This document shows, one piece after another, positions 19,256 through 22,875 of a stretch of 22,875 nt of DNA; the first letter of the stretch is position 1; each line of letters begins with the position of its first letter. The position numbers and the translations under genes were made by a program. The notes below the pieces were generated by a model. That model ran no database searches. It was not told the DNA's origin and saw nothing but the letters and a program-made list of their open reading frames with translations. Source of the DNA: a virus; IMG/VR virus record IMGVR_UViG_3300031208_000188, positions 1-22,875 of that record, one strand, 5' to 3'.

Positions 19256-19450
19256 TTATCGCTCTCTGCTCATTAGTTGGTTGAGCATAGTATTTAGCAT
19301 GGACATTTCTTCATGCTGCTGGTGTGTATGCGGGCCAGGTACTTCTTCTGGCTCGAACGCTATTAAGTGATCAAAAACGCTGAGAATATCGTCAAAGTCG
19401 GTATACTCAATTAGCCTCCCTTGATCTCTGATTACATAACGACCTTTCAT
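19256..19450 (-). CDS. Hypothetical small protein
   Basis: 64 residues. An N-terminal RYVIRDQGRLIEYTDFDDIL beta/alpha start is followed by a His-rich stretch (GPHTHQQHEEM) and a Met/Leu helix. It sits between the 95-residue and PAAR-side genes with no gaps. The His cluster might bind metal. Not recognised. Confidence 0.6.
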   Translation of the reverse strand: MKGRYVIRDQGRLIEYTDFDDILSVFDHLIAFEPEEVPGPHTHQQHEEMSMLNTMLNQLMSRER

Positions 19451-19738
19451 CTACAGCTGAATTCCGGTTGTGCCTTCTGTGTATTGCTTAGAGAAGTCCA
19501 CGTGGGTCTTGGTAATACAGGTTACTGTGTGCATGTTAATTACAGCTTTTTGATCCACACCTACGCTAAACATAAACGGGCCTAGTCCTAGACCTTGTTC
19601 CATCATAGTAATCATTCTTGGTTTTTCGATTATAACCTTGTCACTCTTTTCTTCAACAAGCCTTCCAATCATCTCCTCACCAGACGTTAGTTTAATACTA
19701 ACAACGTCACCGTTTTTATAGGGAATATCTATTAACAT
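19451..19738 (-). CDS. Small beta-barrel-like phage protein
   Basis: 95 residues. NGDVVSIKLTSGEEMIGRL, then DKVIIEKPRMITMMEQGL, resembles the strand order of Sm-like or SH3-like barrels, and I recall similar proteins near baseplate genes of marine T4-like phages. The start shares one base with the glutaredoxin stop (TAATG). Function unknown. Confidence 0.65.
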   Translation of the reverse strand: MLIDIPYKNGDVVSIKLTSGEEMIGRLVEEKSDKVIIEKPRMITMMEQGLGLGPFMFSVGVDQKAVINMHTVTCITKTHVDFSKQYTEGTTGIQL

Positions 19739-19977
19739 TATGCTTGCTTCCTTTTGTTGAAATGGTGTGCTAGTTCGGTGAACCCACCGATGAGCTCACC
19801 TTCTAAGAAAATCTGTGGTACTGTTGTTGCGCTAGGAACTGACTCTAGTAGCTGTTCTCGCGTCCATCCTTCGCCAATGGTGCGCAGTTCGTAGTCAATG
19901 CCCTTACCGTCTAATAGCGTAATTGCTCGTTGACAAAACGGGCAGCTTTCTTTACTCCATACGATTGTTTTGCTCAT
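19738..19977 (-). CDS. Glutaredoxin
   Basis: 79 residues from the ATG at 19977, chosen because GAGGT lies 8 nt upstream and because the fold begins at SKTIVWSKESCPFCQRA; an in-frame start at 20073 would add residues unlike the family. The CPFC active site, the TTVPQIFLEGELIGGF cis-Pro and GSH-binding region and the usual length are all present. It reduces disulfides and most plausibly regenerates the ribonucleotide reductase encoded just upstream. Confidence 0.92.
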   Translation of the reverse strand: MSKTIVWSKESCPFCQRAITLLDGKGIDYELRTIGEGWTREQLLESVPSATTVPQIFLEGELIGGFTELAHHFNKRKQA

Positions 19978-20350
19978 AATTAAACCTCTTTGTTTTGTTG
20001 TTTGTATTATATACCTCAGTATACAATGTCTCTGCCCCGTAAATGAAAATATTGTGTGTGCGGTTATCGTCAACTGGCGTTATATCTATTAACTCGTCGT
20101 CTTGCTTCCATACACTGTGTTTTATAGCAATCCAGTCGCTAGTGCTCTTACTAACTGCTATGTAGTATCCTTTGACTTGTGCACCGCCGTACATTGAAAC
20201 TTGTCTAGCCACATTATTATGACACTGGTTTAATATTGCGCAGGGTCTAGGAGCAATACAGACTGCAACTGCCTGGTTACACCCTAGCTCCTGCATTGCT
20301 GCTAGTAGACTAGAGTGAGTGTCGTTGGGCAGCATAGCGTCAGCTATCAT
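19952..20350 (-). CDS. Conserved hypothetical phage protein
   Basis: 132 residues. Features are a Cys/His-containing ILNQCHNNVA, a KGYYIAVSKS strand, IAIKHSVWKQDDELIDITPV and a C-terminal polar tail that overlaps the glutaredoxin gene by 26 nt. I recall this pattern (NxCHxN, HSVW, DITP) in marine T4-like phages near nrd genes, but no function. The Cys-His-Asp spacing could be a papain-like triad; this is only a guess. Confidence 0.65.
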   Translation of the reverse strand: MIADAMLPNDTHSSLLAAMQELGCNQAVAVCIAPRPCAILNQCHNNVARQVSMYGGAQVKGYYIAVSKSTSDWIAIKHSVWKQDDELIDITPVDDNRTHNIFIYGAETLYTEVYNTNNKTKRFNYEQNNRME

Positions 20351-20354
20351 AACT

Positions 20355-21458
20355 TTACAGTTCGAATCCCTTAAAGCTATCAGTGGATGCGTCCTGTTTG
20401 ATTCCGCCTATAACATACGACTGAATTTGCGTTTCTTGAGGAGCTATTTGGAGACCGGAGCTACTCAACCAGTGCTGTGTCCACGGCAGTGGGTTGGTAT
20501 TAACCGGCTGATCAAAGATTGTGCTGTAGCCTAATGCTTTTAGTCGACGGTTAGCAATGTACTCAACGTACTTATAGAGCAAAGTTTCGTTAAGACCAAT
20601 AATTGATCCGTCTTTGAACAGATACTGTGCCCAGGCCTTCTCTTCAAGTACACATACCCTCCACATTTCGTAGACATCGTCCTTGCACTCTTTGGCAATC
20701 TCTACCATCTCTGGATCGTCTTTGCCTTGTATCCACAGCTTGAGTATATGCGAGGTTAGCGCAAGGTGTTGGCTCTCGTCACGTGCTATCAACGATATAA
20801 TTTTAGCCGAACCTTCCATTAACTTGAGCTCGCCAAACGCGAAGCTGCAAGCAAAGCTCACGTAAAAACGCAGACCTTCTAGGATATTCACGTTCATCAT
20901 TGCCAAGAACAACTTCTTCTTAACGTCGCGCATACTGCCGTTGCCTTTGAAGAACCACTCGTTAGCAGCGTCAGTAAAGGTGTCATAGTACTTGGTTACA
21001 GTTTGTGCCCGAGCAATGATCTTCTCGTCGTCTAAGATTGTGTCAAACACTTCGCTGGGGTCAGCATACACATTCTTCATGATGTGGGTGTAACTGCGCG
21101 AGTGCAGGGTCTCGAAGAAGTCCCACGTTACTATTGCGCCTTCAAGCTCTGGCAAGCTAACGTAGGGCAAGAACGCCAAGCACGGGCCTCGCCCTTGTAC
21201 ACTGTCCAGCAGTGTCTGGTACTTTAGGTTGGCAGTAAAGATGTGCTTTTGTTCTGGTCTGAAGTTAGCATAATCGCCTCTGTCTTTCTGTAGACTAACT
21301 TCTTCAGGACGCCAAAAGTATCCTAGCATGGTTTGGTTTAGCTTGTCAAACACAGGGAAGCGGAACTGGTCGTATCGCTGTGTGTTTTGGTCTGCTCCAA
21401 AGAACATATTTTCTTTGGTAAAATCTACTTTGTCTCTATTAAAAACTGTCTTAGCCAT
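20355..21458 (-). CDS. nrdB: Ribonucleotide reductase class Ia beta subunit
   Basis: 367 residues, the usual NrdB length. Di-iron ligands are Asp85 (TLLDSVQ), Glu116 and His119 (FFETLHSRSYTH), Glu194 (NILEGLRFY), Glu228 and His231 (ARDESQHLA). Tyr123 is in the position of the radical Tyr122 of E. coli. The C-terminal acidic end (STDSFKGFEL) is the usual tail that docks onto NrdA. With NrdA and glutaredoxin next door it makes dNTPs for phage DNA synthesis. A separate promoter lies at 21479-21507. Confidence 0.96.
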   Translation of the reverse strand: MAKTVFNRDKVDFTKENMFFGADQNTQRYDQFRFPVFDKLNQTMLGYFWRPEEVSLQKDRGDYANFRPEQKHIFTANLKYQTLLDSVQGRGPCLAFLPYVSLPELEGAIVTWDFFETLHSRSYTHIMKNVYADPSEVFDTILDDEKIIARAQTVTKYYDTFTDAANEWFFKGNGSMRDVKKKLFLAMMNVNILEGLRFYVSFACSFAFGELKLMEGSAKIISLIARDESQHLALTSHILKLWIQGKDDPEMVEIAKECKDDVYEMWRVCVLEEKAWAQYLFKDGSIIGLNETLLYKYVEYIANRRLKALGYSTIFDQPVNTNPLPWTQHWLSSSGLQIAPQETQIQSYVIGGIKQDASTDSFKGFEL

Positions 21459-21478
21459 TTTATCTTCCTTATCGTTCT

Positions 21479-21507
21479 ATAATACAATCAAACACTTAGC
21501 ATGTCAA
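21479..21507 (-). promoter_or_regulatory. Near-consensus sigma-70 promoter for nrdB
   Basis: Minus-strand TTGACA (21502-21507), exactly 17 nt, TATTAT (21479-21484, 5/6), in the nrdA-nrdB gap. The -35 lies just inside the gap before the nrdA stop. Confidence 0.8.
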
Positions 21508-21509
21508 CC

Positions 21510-22875
21510 TTAAATGCTACAGGCCGGGCAATCCTCTTCGTCATCGTCGTTGGGCATGATTGCAGAGTAACTAGTGTGCATAGGATCTATAGCACCTTGA
21601 GCATCGTGTATGTAGTCGCGTACCCCGGTATCTACTAGAGTAGGTGTACTTGCTCCTACGCGCTGCGATGTTAGTTGTTCAGTGTCATCTTGCTCGCTAG
21701 GATCAGTCTTGTAATCATATGTGTTCAAATAGTAGCTAGTCTTCCAACCTAATTTATACGTGGTTAGCAGGTCTTTCATTATCACACTCATTGGCACTTC
21801 GTTGTTCTCAAACTGCGTGGGGTTGTAGCTCCAGTTACCTGATATGCCTTGATCAAAGAACTTCTGCATTGATGCAACGACGTTGATATAGCCTTCGTTG
21901 CTGGGCATATCCCATAGCAAGGTATAGTGATTCTTTAAGCTCTGGTACTGAGGTACAATTTGCTTGAGTGGTCCTTTTTTGCTCTTCTTGACACTGAGGA
22001 AGCCACGTGGCGGTTCAATACCATTGGTTGCGTTTGACACAACAGACGAACTCTCACTAGGCATCTGTGCGCTTAGTGTGCTATGTCTTAGCCCGTGTTC
22101 TACGATGTCTGCGCGTAATGACTCCCAGTCATAGTTCAGTGTGTTTGGAACAATAGCATCAAGGTCTTTCTTGTAGGTGTCAATAGGCAGAATACCGTCT
22201 GCATACTTAGTAGCAGCAAAGCCTGTGCAAGCGCCGCGCTCCTTGGCTAATCCATTGCTGGCTTTAAGCAAGTAGTACTGGAATGCTTCACTTAGGTCAT
22301 GCGTTAGCTTCCATGCTTCTGAGTCACTATATTGTACTTTACGCTTGGCAAGGAAGTGGGCCAAGCCAATAAAGCCTACACCTAATGAACGTCGCGCTTT
22401 TGTAGACAATTCTGCTGCTAGAATAGGGTAGTTCTGATAGTCGATAATTTCTTCTAGAGCACGAACAGCAAGATCGCAGAGGTCTTCTAGGTCTTCTAGG
22501 CTCTTGATGATGCCCACGTTGATTGCGCTGAGAATACATAGTGCAATCTCACCCGCTGGGTCGTCAATGTGATTCATTGGTTTTGTCGGTAATGTAATTT
22601 CTTGGCACAGGTTGCTCATATAGATGGTATCTTTGAACGAGCTGTGTGTGTTGGCGTGATCAACATTCATGATATAGATGCGACCGGTCTCAGTTCGCTC
22701 TTTAAGCAATTCGCCAAACAGTTTCATAGCAGGAATACGTGACTTCTTAATACTAGTAGCTCGCTCATACTTTTCGTAAAGCGTTTTAAATTTGTCAGCA
22801 TCACCAAAGTAGGCTTCGTATAGGTCAGGTACATCGTGCGGAGAAAACAGTGTAATGTCTTCGTTCTTTAGCAAG
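21510..22875 (-). CDS. nrdA: Ribonucleotide reductase class Ia alpha subunit (C-terminal part)
   Basis: At least 454 residues of NrdA; the gene runs off the right edge, so its true start is not seen. Visible family landmarks are ITLFSPHDVPDLYEAYFG, the active-site block SNLCQEITLPT (N437-C439-E441 equivalents), GEIALCILSAINVG (C462), ATNGIEPPRGFLSVKKSKKG, and the radical-transfer YY in KTSYYLNTYDYK. The tail ends DCPACSI, placing the paired cysteines that accept electrons from thioredoxin or glutaredoxin four residues apart at the extreme C-terminus. This fits the glutaredoxin encoded nearby. Nothing suggests a split or intron in this portion. Confidence 0.95.
   Translation of the reverse strand, partial: LLKNEDITLFSPHDVPDLYEAYFGDADKFKTLYEKYERATSIKKSRIPAMKLFGELLKERTETGRIYIMNVDHANTHSSFKDTIYMSNLCQEITLPTKPMNHIDDPAGEIALCILSAINVGIIKSLEDLEDLCDLAVRALEEIIDYQNYPILAAELSTKARRSLGVGFIGLAHFLAKRKVQYSDSEAWKLTHDLSEAFQYYLLKASNGLAKERGACTGFAATKYADGILPIDTYKKDLDAIVPNTLNYDWESLRADIVEHGLRHSTLSAQMPSESSSVVSNATNGIEPPRGFLSVKKSKKGPLKQIVPQYQSLKNHYTLLWDMPSNEGYINVVASMQKFFDQGISGNWSYNPTQFENNEVPMSVIMKDLLTTYKLGWKTSYYLNTYDYKTDPSEQDDTEQLTSQRVGASTPTLVDTGVRDYIHDAQGAIDPMHTSYSAIMPNDDDEEDCPACSI

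Noticed and set aside
19978-20073. N-terminal extension of the glutaredoxin
   Set aside because: The glutaredoxin fold begins at 19977 with a good ribosome site; the extension overlaps the neighbouring gene in another frame.
1-22875. CRISPR arrays, insertion sequences or ordinary tRNA genes
   Set aside because: No regularly spaced identical repeats, transposase motifs or complete cloverleaf was seen; the only tRNA-like end belongs to the tmRNA.

Overview
This window is a stretch of a tailed-phage genome, most likely a large T4-like (myovirus-type) marine phage. Nearly every gene is on the minus strand, tightly packed, with many 1-nt (TAATG) and 4-nt (ATGA) stop/start overlaps. The phage hallmarks are class Ia ribonucleotide reductase (NrdA C-terminal part, NrdB), a glutaredoxin, a PAAR spike-tip protein, a GIY-YIG homing endonuclease, a SleB-like cell-wall hydrolase, NinX-like and Lar-like proteins, and TATAAATA motifs matching T4 late promoters. 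The tmRNA gene is circularly permuted, as in alphaproteobacteria (also some cyanobacteria and betaproteobacteria). A PcyX-like bilin reductase sits beside a heme oxygenase. Together these favour a marine alphaproteobacterial host, but that is inference.

Layout in transcription order (right to left). 22875-20355: nrdA (its start lies outside the window) and nrdB. 20350-18684: a small conserved protein, glutaredoxin, three small proteins and the PAAR spike tip. 18620-17290: a HAD-like phosphatase and two unknown genes. 17262-16915: a permuted two-piece tmRNA with a canonical terminator, the most notable RNA here. 16842-15013: a staphylococcal-nuclease-like protein, a conserved phage protein, and a GIY-YIG endonuclease lying between that protein and a diverged second copy of its C-terminal tail. 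15010-14225: a gene apparently broken by a 4-base tandem duplication, then the SleB-like hydrolase. 14162-11100: a proteostasis and pigment cluster (unknown gene, bS21, GroES, Hsp20, ClpS, heme oxygenase, bilin reductase). 10983-8223: small genes including an AbrB-like protein, an HExxH metalloprotease and ClpP. 8189-6538: a macro-domain protein, a Lar-like zinc protein and small unknowns. 6477-4741: a protein with a 3 x 3 array of helical repeats. 4777-2879: small unknowns, a NinX-like protein and an RlaP-type nucleotidyltransferase. 2783-31: an SPFH lipoprotein, a two-TM protein, a very short type IV prepilin and a subtilisin-like protease.

A plausible joint role is takeover of host protein quality control and translation. 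bS21 and tmRNA act at the ribosome; ClpP and ClpS act on tagged or N-degron substrates; GroES and Hsp20 assist folding. ClpS, heme oxygenase and bilin reductase are joined by ATGA overlaps, which puts bilin synthesis in the same transcript. Regulation looks mixed: several promoters are exact or near-exact bacterial sigma-70 sites (TTGACA, 17-nt spacer, TATAAT), and two perfect T4-type late motifs precede the repeat protein and the tmRNA. Functions are read from motifs by eye; no database search was run.
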